Of a stretch of 64,000 nt of DNA, positions 35,218 through 46,400 are shown piece after piece. Every line of letters starts with the position of its first letter. Within the stretch, counting starts at the first letter, position 1. The notes beneath the pieces are model-generated. The model was not told the origin of the DNA, did no database searches, and saw nothing but the letters and a program-made list of their open reading frames with translations. The translations under genes were made by a program, and so were the position numbers. Origin of the DNA: JAUWKC01 sp035527845 (GTDB taxonomy: Bacteria; Planctomycetota; Phycisphaerae; Sedimentisphaerales; Anaerobacaceae); NCBI GenBank assembly GCA_035527845.1, contig DATKZT010000044.1, forward strand, positions 3,032-67,031. The letters are read 5' to 3'.

Positions 35218-36111
35218 TCATCTTTGGAACATTTTGCCGGTCAGGCGTTCGTAGGCCTCGATATATTTTTCGCTGGTTTTTACGGCGATATCTTCGGGCA
35301 GCTCGACGCCGGGTCCGGACTTGTCGAAGTTTATGCTTTCGAGGTAGTTTCGGACGAACTGCTTGTCGAAGCTTTCCTGGTCCCTGCCGGGCTGGTATTT
35401 GTCTGCGGGCCAGAAGCGGGAAGAATCGGGGGTGAGGACCTCATCGACGAGGATTATATCGCCGCTGCTGACACCCCACTCGAACTTGGTATCGGCGAGG
35501 ATCATTCCCTTTTCTTCGGCGTATTCTCCGGCCTTATCGAAGATATCGAGGCTTCTGTCTCGGACGTATTCGGCGCGTTCTGCGCCGATGATCCGGACAC
35601 ACTGCTCGAAGCTGATATTCTCGTCGTGTGTACCTCTTTCGGCCTTCGTGGCGGGGGTGAAAATAAGCTCGGTGAGTTTTTCGCACTGCTTCAGGCCGGG
35701 GGGGAGTTGCTGTCGGCAGACGGTTCCACTGTCTTTATATTCCTTCCAGCCTGAGCCTGCCAGGTAGCCTCGCACGACGCACTCTATCGGGAGGACCTTG
35801 ACCTTTTTGACGAGCATGCTTCTTCCGGCGAGCTGGTCGGCGTGGTCACAAAACGGCTCCGGGAACTTGCTTACGTCATCGGTAATGAAATGATGCTCTA
35901 CCTCGTCACTGAGGAAGTCGAACCAGAACAATGATATCTTCGTCAAGACTATGCCCTTATATGGTATGCCGTTTGCCATAACCACATCGAAGGCGCTTAT
36001 CCGATCGGTTGCGACTATGAGCAGCTTGTCACCGAGGTCGTAAATGTCCCGAACCTTGCCGCGCATGGGTTCTATGCCTCCTATATTTGTCTGTAAGATT
36101 AGCTCAGCCAT
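35218..36111 (-). CDS. purC: Phosphoribosylaminoimidazole-succinocarboxamide synthase
   Basis: The 297-residue protein is a full-length SAICAR synthase of the long bacterial/yeast type. Motifs include GKVRDIYDLGDKLLIVATDR (nucleotide-binding strand with Lys), SAFDVV, ECVVRGYLAGSGWKEY and a metal-binding ILADTKFEWG, and the C-terminal SGDIILVDEVLTPDSSRFWP. It joins aspartate to CAIR with ATP in purine synthesis. No other pur genes adjoin it. It lies 26 bases after the HD-domain gene and 15 bases before the TPR protein gene, so the three may form one transcript. Confidence 0.96.
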   Translation of the reverse strand: MAELILQTNIGGIEPMRGKVRDIYDLGDKLLIVATDRISAFDVVMANGIPYKGIVLTKISLFWFDFLSDEVEHHFITDDVSKFPEPFCDHADQLAGRSMLVKKVKVLPIECVVRGYLAGSGWKEYKDSGTVCRQQLPPGLKQCEKLTELIFTPATKAERGTHDENISFEQCVRIIGAERAEYVRDRSLDIFDKAGEYAEEKGMILADTKFEWGVSSGDIILVDEVLTPDSSRFWPADKYQPGRDQESFDKQFVRNYLESINFDKSGPGVELPEDIAVKTSEKYIEAYERLTGKMFQR

Positions 36112-36137
36112 AACAATCCCTTCCCATTATTTGCTGT

Positions 36138-36941
36138 TTAGACCCTGTTCTCTTCGCGCCTTATCCTGGCGTCGACATACTGAAATATGCTTTTTCTGAC
36201 CTTTTCTATGTCTTCGGTGTCGGGCAGCATCTCTGCCATCATCTCCAGATAGCGGCGCTGCTTTATTCGCTTCAAGGTCACGGTAAAATTCACATCATAC
36301 ACCCAGCCGAGCTGCAACAGCTTCATGTCGTTGAGCGTTCTCAGCCGGTGGTAGTCTATCCGCCGGCCCCTCAGGATGTCCTGTACCACTTCGGATGAAT
36401 ATCCCGGCTCATCGGGGAGCTCGACCTCCAGCATGAAGCCGTCCGGCTTGTCGCGATATTGGCGGTAGTTGTTTATGACGACATAAAATACGTCGAGCTT
36501 GTCGGCGTCGCGAATCAATTTTGAGAACAACAGGACTTCGCCGGCCAGGTCCTCGGGCAGCTCCCTGCGTCCGTGGTATTCGATGGCCCTGGCGATCAGC
36601 TCCGCCTCTGAGTCCTGCATCGGCTCAAGCGTCTGCTCGTCTCTTAGAACCTCGATGCTCAGGAGGCAATGGTCCACGCTTCTCGGGTCGTTGTAGGTTC
36701 GGTACTTTACAAACTGCTTGAACCGCCCGACGTCATGCAACAGGGCTGTCGCCTCAGCGAGACGTTTTTGATTGGCGTCAAGCCCGAGCTGCTCGGCGAG
36801 AAACAGCATTTCCTCACAGGTCCGATGGCTGTGGTCTTCTTTCAGCTTCAGGTTGGCGTTGACGTATTCGTCATCGGCGTAGAATCTTGCCACGTAATCG
36901 CCGAACCAGGCTTTTAATTTGTCTAATTGCTTTTGCTCCAT
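36138..36941 (-). CDS. HD-domain phosphohydrolase
   Basis: From ATG 36941 (preceded by GGGG) the product is 267 residues; the open frame extends further upstream without coding character. HD-domain metal ligands are visible: HSHRTCEEML, ALLHDVGRF (His-Asp pair, about residue 71), DHCLLSIEVL and KLIRDADKLDVFY. This layout matches small HD hydrolases acting on nucleotides or phosphorylated metabolites. The substrate cannot be told from sequence. It is the first gene of a likely operon with purC. Confidence 0.85.
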   Translation of the reverse strand: MEQKQLDKLKAWFGDYVARFYADDEYVNANLKLKEDHSHRTCEEMLFLAEQLGLDANQKRLAEATALLHDVGRFKQFVKYRTYNDPRSVDHCLLSIEVLRDEQTLEPMQDSEAELIARAIEYHGRRELPEDLAGEVLLFSKLIRDADKLDVFYVVINNYRQYRDKPDGFMLEVELPDEPGYSSEVVQDILRGRRIDYHRLRTLNDMKLLQLGWVYDVNFTVTLKRIKQRRYLEMMAEMLPDTEDIEKVRKSIFQYVDARIRREENRV

Positions 36942-37018
36942 GACCCCGATTTCATACGAAACGAGAATATTTCTGCGCCAATTTATAGCAGTTTGCGGAA
37001 AAAAATCCAGATGGATAT

Positions 37019-37047
37019 TTGAAAAGCTGCCGGTGCGCCGGTACAAT
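37019..37047 (+). promoter_or_regulatory. Promoter of the cupin gene
   Basis: TTGAAA (37019-37024), 17 bases, TACAAT (37042-37047), about 60 bases before ATG 37109. Confidence 0.65.
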
Positions 37048-37108
37048 CGGCCGTGATGTGCGAACGGAAATTTTCTGAACTCGTTGGAATTCGGTAAGGA
37101 AGACAGTT

Positions 37109-37381
37109 ATGCCTACTGTTAAAGATGTTGTTGTGAAGAAGCCTTCGGAGGAGGAATCGAAGACGTGTCAGTCGTGGCCTATCTGGCAGTGCGAGGCAAG
37201 CACGTTCGACTGGGCGTACACGGAGAAGGAGACGTGCCTGCTGCTGGAGGGCAAGGTTACTGTGACGGACGGACAGAATTCGGTGGATTTCGGGGCGGGG
37301 GATCTTGTGGTATTTCCAGTTGATCTGGAGTGCACCTGGCAGGTCCATGAGCCGGTGAAGAAATACTACAACTTCGGGTAA
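37109..37381 (+). CDS. Small cupin-domain protein (EutQ/DUF861-like)
   Basis: The 90-residue product is a single cupin barrel. CLLLEGKVTVTDGQNSVDF and GAGDLVVFPVDLECTWQVHE correspond to the two cupin motifs, with Glu and the 'FPxxxxCTWxV' form typical of the DUF861/EutQ-like branch. Such proteins bind metal and small acids or serve in unknown metabolic steps. AGGAAG precedes the ATG, and the promoter at 37019-37047 is close. It is convergent with the giant receptor gene. Confidence 0.85.
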   Translation: MPTVKDVVVKKPSEEESKTCQSWPIWQCEASTFDWAYTEKETCLLLEGKVTVTDGQNSVDFGAGDLVVFPVDLECTWQVHEPVKKYYNFG

Positions 37382-37472
37382 GCACGAAAAGGAGTAATTG
37401 CGGCGGCATCAGTCAGGGGCGGCAGTCTTTGTCGGACTGATACCCCCGGCGCCCGGCTGAATTCGGAAGGTT

Positions 37473-40400
37473 TTATTTCTGAGCAAGGTTTTGCCATTTC
37501 TGCCACAGGGTCTTGAGTATTTGAGGATTTGTCAGGCCCTGGTTATGCTCGGCGACCGGTCCCGGCTTCAGTGAGAAGTTGCCGTTGGCTGCATCGGTGA
37601 AAAGGGGATCGGCCGCGATTGATTCTACTTTTTCTTCGAAGTTTTCGGCATCGACGGCGTTCTGCCAGAAGGTGTTGCTGCCTATTTCATTATTATTTTT
37701 TCTGGTTTCTTTGAACAGGGCCAGGCCTCTGGGGTTGCCGAGGAGGATATTGTTCTGTATCGAGAGGCGGCACGAGTCCCGCATATCGATTCCGGCGAAG
37801 CCGTTATTAAGCAGAAGGTTGTTTTCTATCGTAACCTTCGACCGTGCAAAAGCGCTGATGCCTGTTCCGTTTCCGGTGATTATGTTGTTGGAGATGGTTC
37901 CGCTTGCACTTTTGTTGCCGAGATAGACGCCCCTATTGGCGTTTTTGATGATGAGGTTGTCGTGCATGCGGAGCGTTCCGCCGGTGTTGCGTACCGCGTG
38001 CTTTTTCGAGCCTGTAATGATATTTCCGACGATATCGACCGTGGCGCCGCTAAAGAGTGTTATGCCCTGACTCTGGCAGTTTGCTATGACGCTGTCGCGG
38101 ACCGCTCCTTCGGTGGCCTCATTGAAGAATACGGGAAGGGCGAATCCTTCGAACCGGCAGGAGTTGACGTCCACATTCGAAAACCCGACAGCCCTGACGG
38201 CTACGGGAGAGCGGGCGAAGTTGCCCAGCGGCTGGAAGAAGCAGTTCTTAATTTCGACCCTGCTGTCTTTGGCGCCGAGGGCAAAGGCGTTTTCGACCTT
38301 GTCACTGGTGGCCAATTGCCATTTGATTGTCAGTCCTTCAATTGTCACGGCGCCTTTACCTTTGGTATCGACAAAAACAGCCGGTGCATTGGCGGTGACT
38401 TCGAAAATGCAGTCGTTCCGGGATTCGCCTTTAAGCGTTATGGGTTTTGTAATGGTCACAGGCTCGGTATAAACTCGCTTTGGCATTATTATCGTTTCAC
38501 CGGGCTGCGCAGAATCGATGAGCGGCTGTAAGTGACGAGTGCGAGCAACGTGCTTACTGTCAGGTTTAATTGCGTTATTGAGAATGTTGCCAGCGGATTC
38601 AGGGAGTTCGCCGCCTAATCGCAGATCCTGCTGAACCGTTTTGCCGGGGACCAACTCCAAAGGCACCGGATCCGCGTTCTGCTTTACCTGCTCATGCCAT
38701 GCATTTATGTGCCACTTTCCAGGCGGAAGATTTTCGAGTTTGTATCTACCATCCACGCCCGTCTCAGTGGGCCGATAGCCTCGACCGGTAATACCTTCCG
38801 TGTCCCCTGCGTGCTTCCAGTAAAGGCAGACTTTGGCGGCCGCGGCGGGTCGGCCTGTAATGTCAAGCACCTGGCCGGTCACCGAACAAGTCGAACGGGA
38901 CAGATCGACTACAATGTCGTCTATCTTCTGACCCTCTTTGACTTCGACAATCTTGGCGGCCAAGACGGCTTTAATCGGCGCCGAGGGGTATCTCTCGCCA
39001 GGCTTCTTATACTTATCCCATATTCCGCTTTTGACCTCGGCTGTTGAAGGTCCCATCCAGGGATAGTACAGCAGGTGAGTTCCCGGCGGCACGTTCTTCA
39101 TGGAAAAATGACCGTTAGCATCTGTTATCGCGCGAATGTGATTGTCAGTATGTGAACCATGGCTGGGATATTGCACAATAGTCGATAGTGCCAAAAGTGC
39201 CCCAGAAAGCGTTTTGCCGTCAGTACCGTAAACCCGCCCGCTGATAGCGGCTAATCGATAAAGCTTTATACGCAGATTATCAGGGACAAATGTTCCGTCT
39301 TTCCTTCTCGCAAAGGAAACACTTTCGCGGGTATCAAAACCAGACGCTGTGAGACCTGCTAAAGAACCATGTTCCCCCGGTTCAATATAGGGGATAATAA
39401 AACTGCCGTCTTTTCCTGTCTTGATTATTTGGTGCTCTGTGGTTTTCTTTTCTTTACTGTCCCACCGATAAAACTCCATTGTCGCACCAGCTACACCTTT
39501 ACCGTTGCCGTCCACAACCCAACCATGCTCCGCGGGTACTTCTTCTGCCTTTGTTCCTCCCTCAACCTGCACATTGGTCTTGAGCAGTTTGTACTTGATC
39601 GAGAGCGAGCGGTAATCGAGGCCTTCACTTGACAGCCGGGTCAGACCGGCCACTCCGATACGGCCTTCGGATGTCCTGAACGCCCCGTACTGGTATTCTC
39701 CGGTTCTCGAGCCGAGTCCATCTTCCGAGCCGAGCGGTCTATCCTGGAGGCTTCTGATGGTTTTGTCGGACAGGCTGCTCCATTGCTCATCTGGTATATC
39801 CACAGCCGCCATATTGATTCCCACGAGCCAAGCCGCCCGCATAATTAGGGCGTCCGCGCCGTTCTTGTTCGCCCATTTCAGGAATGCCTCTTTATCGGTG
39901 ATATCGAGCGTCTCCGGTACCCTTATGACTTCGTCTCCGTCGAAATCGATACAATGAATCGCGCCGTCGCCATAGTCTTTGATAATGAATCCTTTGCGTT
40001 CTTCAAAAGGCTCCTCATCTTCTCGCAGGGTTCTTGCCAGCTCCGTGTCGCGCGTTCGCACCAGACCAAGGCGAGAGACATACTTGCTGTCGGGTTTAGG
40101 TGCGTTATTGAAGACGCTGCCAGCGGATTCAGGGAGTTCGCCGGCTAATTGCAGATCCTGCTGAACCGTTTTACCACGGACCAACTCCAAAGGCACCGGA
40201 TCCGTGTTCTGCTTTACGTGCTCATGCCACGCTTCTATGTGCCACTTTCCCGGCGGAAGATTTTCCAGCCGATAGTTGCCGTTTCTGTCGGTCACAGCAG
40301 GTTCATAACCTTCTCCGTTAAGAATGAACGATCCACCATCAAAAAGCCAAAGCGTACGGACCTTCGCACCCTGAACAGGCTGGCCTTTGGTGTCTCGTAC

Positions 40401-43400
40401 CTTCCCCGCAACATCGCAGGTTGATTTCGACAGAGCCGCCACGATTCCGCTGATTGCCTGACCTTCGCTGATCGTGATGCCTTTGGCCCAGGACACTCCC
40501 CTGATCGGAGCCGATGGCCATCTCTCTCCCGGTTTGCGATAAGCATCCCATTTGCCGCTGTCCACTTCTCCCTGGATCGGACCCATCCACGGATAGCTCA
40601 GCAGATGAGTGCCCGGCGGCACATTCATGGAAAAATGACCGTTAGCATCTGTTATCGCGCGAATGTGATTGGTAGTATGACAGCCACCCCTTGGACGTCG
40701 ATATTGTACATGGGTTGAGAGCGACAGAGGTGCACCGGCAAGTGCTTTGCCGTCAAGGTCAAGCACGGTTCCCGCAAGACTCCCCAAGCGAAATAGTTGT
40801 ATGGTTTTATCTTTAGGATAAGACGTCCCATCTGCTTTGTAGATGAAATCAACATCTTCCCGAGTACTGAAACCCGGCGCCGCAATATTTGTAAAGGATA
40901 CACGTTGGCCCGGCTCGTACGGGATCATAAAACTACCGTCTTTTCCTGTCTTGATTATTTGGGGCTCTGTAGTTTTCTTCTGTTTACTGTCCCACCGATA
41001 AAACTCCACCGTCGCACCAGCTATGCCCATGCCGTTTCCGTCAACAATATAGCCAACCGTAACAGCAGATTCATTTTCACCATCCTCAACCGTCACACCG
41101 GTTGCTGTCCCGGTTTGGCCGGAAGACTCTTTCTCCTGCTGCAAATCAAGGCTCGGCAGTTCGAAGGTAAACGTATCAGCCGTAAGGACCTTTCCCTCAT
41201 ACTGCACCCGCACCTTACCCTCGTGCGCATCGATAACGTACTGCTTTCCCGGCGCGCTTAGGGTTGCTTTGCCATCCTTCGCCTCTAACCGCAAGTCTCC
41301 CTTTTCGAGTTTGAGTTTCCCTGCAACACCAAGAAGATCCTTGCTCCGCCAACACTTCACTTTGTCCTTATGGACCTCCACCGCCTTATACCGTCCCTCC
41401 GGCTGGTCAAGGAAATCAAACCGCAGATTCCCGTCCTTGACACGAACAGTTAGTCTGCCCTGATCCGGCATCTCCGTTGTCATGCCGGTTGGAATCTCTG
41501 CTGCCACATCCTCCAACCTCCCAGCCGCGTCAAATACGGCTCTCTGATACGAATCATAGGATTCATACGCGTTCCTCGCCTCTTTGAACGCATCATCCGG
41601 ACTGTCATCTGTCGGGTAGAAGTGCAGCACCCGCCACCCACCGTCCGGGAACTGCATCAGCAACAACTTACTGTATCTCTGCTCGCTGCCCTCGGGTCTC
41701 GGAAGAAACAGCGCTGCAAAACCACGCGACGTCCCTACACCCACTATCTTTTCCAGCAGTTCGTAATGCCCTTCATAGTCCGTGCGAATTTTCTCCGCAT
41801 GTTTCGGCCATTGCTGCCTCCCGTATTCTCTGCGGGCCGACGTCACCAGCATCAACGCCTCGTCGTCTTTCTTCGTCACTGCCTCGACGAACGCCTTGAT
41901 GGTCCCTTCGAACCTCTTGTTCAATTCCGCCAATCCGGGCTCCGCATATTTGCCTAAAAGCTCAACCATTTCTTCACTGCTCTCATCCCTTGCAATCTCC
42001 AGAACCGTCCTGTCCTCGGCGGATCGCTCTTTTGCCAGCAATGGGTCCGCTCCCACCTCCAGGAGCATCGCGGCCAGCTCCAGATTGTTCGCCCGCACCG
42101 CGCTTATAAGCGCCAGCTCTCTCTTGTGGTCTTTACACGCCGCGTTCACATCCGCGCCCTTTTCTATAAGCAGCTTGAAGAAGTCGGTATTGACAGATTT
42201 GTGCTTGTAGCTTACAAGGCTGGACGCAGCCCGCAGCAGCGGTGTTCCTCCTTCTTTGTCTTTCCAGTTTACATCGGCCCCGGCCTCAATAAGGAGCGTT
42301 GCTATTTGGAGATAATTCTGCATGGTCGCATCCGGCTCAGCTCTGGCGTACACCGACTCGGCAGCCTTGAGCAATGCCTCCGCAGCGTCCACGTCCCCCC
42401 CGGGCTTTAAGAGCTGCCTTACCGTGTTTGCTCGCCCCTTCTCAGCGGCTTCCAAAAGGGCGTTGCGATACTCTCCAACTGCTCCGTCGACCTTTGTGTC
42501 GTCTTCAATTGTGTGACCATGACTGCTGTTTTTCAGATAAACCCGCATCAAACCGTTCGCCAGTTCACCGCAGGCAACATCCACAAACTGGACGACCCCA
42601 ACCTTCCCCTCGCCCCCCGGAACTCTCTCACCTGCTCTCCATTCTCCATATACCGGCTCTTTTAATTCCCAGGGTTGCCACCAGTCAACCTCTCTGTAGC
42701 GATACTCCGCCCAGCGATTTTGCAACTCCGGCGTTTCTACAAACCGTGAGAATTCAGGAAATCGCTTCGACTTTTCGAGCAAGACTTTCAAGTCCTTCTT
42801 TGGAATGTCAAATCTGCACAGGACAACAGATGCTTCAAATGACGCTGAGAAAAGTCTGACATTTTCCACAGACTCAGGCAAAGCAGCACCAATTATCTGC
42901 GACGCTCGTTCCCATGCTGTTTCGACTTGCACATCGGTTTCTACGGTGGGGCGAAGGGAGACCTTCCCAGTACTATCTATAGAAGGAAATTCATCGGGCG
43001 TGACCAGATCGATTCGTCCTTCGGCATAGACCACGGCAATCAAATCATGGCTTTTTTGCAACGAAGCATCGTACATGAGCGGCTCGCTGCCATAATCAAA
43101 ATCTATATCTTTAGCAGGCAAAAGATAGTGGACTGAATCTAAATGTTTTTGTGTAATCCTTTTTCCCGGAGAATATTCTCGACCAACAAGCTCATCCAAT
43201 TGCACGGGAAGGAACAGCGGGAAATTCGGATAATCAGATTGTTTGTCTTCGGTCACACGCTTATATCTCTGCATTGCGGCAAGGAGTTGTTTGAGTTTGC
43301 GCAGCATTTGGATACGATCATCCGCCAGTAATTGACGGTATTTATTAGACGGCGGCTCGATCTTCTTGTCAGGATATGTTTCTTTCCACCATGCCGTCCA

Positions 43401-46400
43401 GGCTTCTTTGGTATTATCCGGACTTGATTGTAAGCCCGTCATCTTCATCAGCGCCGAATGGAAACCTGCCTGACTATCTTTATCGAAAGCCCTTATGAGC
43501 ACAGGTGCATATTCGATTGAGCCGCATATCGACAACGCCTGCACCAAAGCAGGACCATAACAGCAATCACCAATTTTGGTGTCTTCCAGCAGTGCGGTCA
43601 GGTGGTCCGGCATTTCAAGAAAGCCAAGAAACTCACCCAGATGATAGTTGTCATGCCGACTTTTTACGCAGTAAAGTTTCAGAAGTATCGCATCCGCCAG
43701 TTGTTCCCGGAGTTCGGGCTGCGAGCGGGTCTTCCAAATAAACCACGCACACGCCAATCTGCTGCCATAGGGACGGCTGTAATCCGCATCTTTTGCCGCC
43801 AGGACCTTATCTGCCAATACATACGGTATCAGCTCTTGAGGGGAATAGTCTTGAAAGATTGGATCCGTCGGCGGCTGCGTTGGTCGGTACAGAGGCCAGT
43901 TCAAATCCATCTTCGCACCCGGTCGAAGCGATACATTCTTGAACGCCTCACCCCCGGTACCTTTGGCGACGGCATTCGGTTCTTCAACTTCGACCTGCAC
44001 ATTGGTTTTAAAATTGGGTTTGAGAGAGACATTTTTGAATGTGACCCATCCATATTCTTCTGGGTCCTCCTTGGCAGAGGATATCGGGTCGATTCCGATA
44101 CGAAGTGACGTTGTATCCTGACCTTCAGGCACACGCAGAACAACAGGCCGAAGGTCCACACAAACGGGGGGAGGACCCGTCGTTGACACTGGTGCTCCTA
44201 TGATATAAATCGGCGGTTTCCATTTAATCGTTTTGGATAAATGCTCACTTGTGATATTCAAGGCTACTTCGTAACACTTGTACCCATCATATTGATCGGC
44301 ATAGACATCAGCCGATGAATAAGGTATCCCCCGAAGAGGTGTGCCGTCGGGGTGCCACCATTGCCTGCCCTTGCTCGGGTGCTCACAAACGCCGAGCAAT
44401 TCCACCGTCACGCCGTTTGGCAAGTCAGCGGTGAAGTTTGTGTTTTGTGTTTTAGATACTGAGTTCCTGGTATTCTTTGCTCTCCGTTGATGCAGATCAA
44501 ACCTTTCCGACCGTTCGAATGTCAGCCAATCTGTTACAAATTCTCGGCCATAGTAATGGCGAATTGGCGGATGCGAGACTGCCGCTTTCTGGGACGGTTT
44601 CAAAATCACCCGCCAACGCCTGTCTCCGACATTGTCCCATGTGAGACCCTTAACATTGCGGTCACAACCGGTGATGTGGGGATACCTGCCCGCTTTAATA
44701 GCAAGCTGTCCGGCAGGCTCCTCTTCTTCACTGCCTTCGGCCTGTGCGTAAATATCAAATGCAATATCGAACGGCAACTCTCTAATCTTCAAAGCGAGCA
44801 ATGGCCCGGATATCCCATGCTTACGCATATCGTCTGTAAAGAGTGGCAGAATGTTTTCCCGAAGAATATCTTCCCAGCCCTCCTGGTATACTTGTTGGTA
44901 GTAACTGTCCGGCACATTATCGACTACTTCAAATTCAACCTCATCCGTAATCAGCCGGTCAAAATGAATCACTTTATCAGGCTCTTTGGGGTTCACTACA
45001 TCAACATTCTTCCATCCATAAGCAAAACGGTATTTACCTGTAGCCTCACATGCAATCTTGGGGACCCTATGCCAAGACGTAAGTCCGGTGAAGGGCCCCA
45101 CACAGGGCGAGGCTTTATACTCCTTGCCATTGACCAATACAAAGAAAGTATCCTTATCGTCGGACATTTCTTCCAATGAAGGTTTCCAGTTGACGGCATT
45201 GCTTCTCATCTCAATGCTGATCGGCTCGCCTGCCTTGTAGTATTCATGCGCAGTGAGTTTTGGCAGCGGGGCCAGCCATTTTGTTAATTGTTTGGCCTTG
45301 CCGGGTAACACTCCAAGTTGCCTGGCAAGTTCTATGGTAATATCAGCGGTTGTATATATAGCCCCCGGTTCAACACTGATATCAATTCGTAGCTGCTGAC
45401 CTTTTTCGGCAATAGTTTCAAAAGTAAGCTTCTTATTGTTTGGTATTGTATAATTCTCTGTGGAATATTGGATGGGACTTTCATCATTACCAAAGTCTCT
45501 GGATTTAGAACTCTTGTGCTTGAATTCATACATATGAGCCATATTCAATATAGCCCGAGATGATTCCGAATGCGTCCGGTCACAACGTATGTAGCCCTCT
45601 ATTGTATCCATAAAAAAGTCAGAGCCGGATCTATTCGCTTCTTCCATCGGCAACAAAACAGCGGCGGTAACCAGAATCGCAATCAGTCCGAGGCTGCCGA
45701 GTTTTGCGTGTTTTGGTACTGGGCGGTTGAGTATGCGTTTGATTCTTGCGGCCAGGGCGTCTTTTGATTCGGCGACGCCTATGAGGCGGAGGCTCAGGGC
45801 GGGGCGGTCGAATGCGAGCCTGGCGACGTTGACGAGGGTCTGCGGGTAGGAACGGGCGTTTTCGCCCATGGCCACGAGGACGGTTTCATCCACGGCCTGC
45901 TCGCGAACCCTGCGGATTATCGCATTGGCGAGCCACAAGAGCGGATTATAGAAGTAGAGAATCTGCAGGATGGTCTGCATGAGGTTCACCCAGAGGTCGC
46001 CGCGCTTGATGTGTGCGAGCTCGTGGAGGAAGACGGCCCGCAGGTCCCTGCGGCTGAGGCGGGCAGCGAGATTGTGCGGCACGAGAATGACCGGGCGAAA
46101 GAGGCCACACACAGCCGGGCTGGTTGCGTTGGGCGAGACCTTCAGCGTAACTTTTCGTCCGGCGTTTAGCTGCTGCCGGCAGAGTTCGAAGGCGTCGTTC
46201 GTCGGGGCGTCGGCGTCTTTGCCTTGTGCGACCAGGCCTCTTACGAAAAGCGCGCGCTGGAGCAGCAATAGCGCCATCGCGGCTGCGACGGCGAGCCAGG
46301 TCAAGAACACAAGCCCCTGCCATGTCATCGCCGGCGCCGTTATCGGTGTGGGGGACGCCGGTTCGGATTTGGCAGGGGCCGGGGGTGTGGACAGCGGAGC

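Noticed and set aside
37408..37441. Inverted repeat ATCAGTC/GACTGAT between the cupin gene and the giant receptor gene
   Set aside because: The stem is only 7 bp with a 20-base loop and no T run, so calling it a terminator would be weak.
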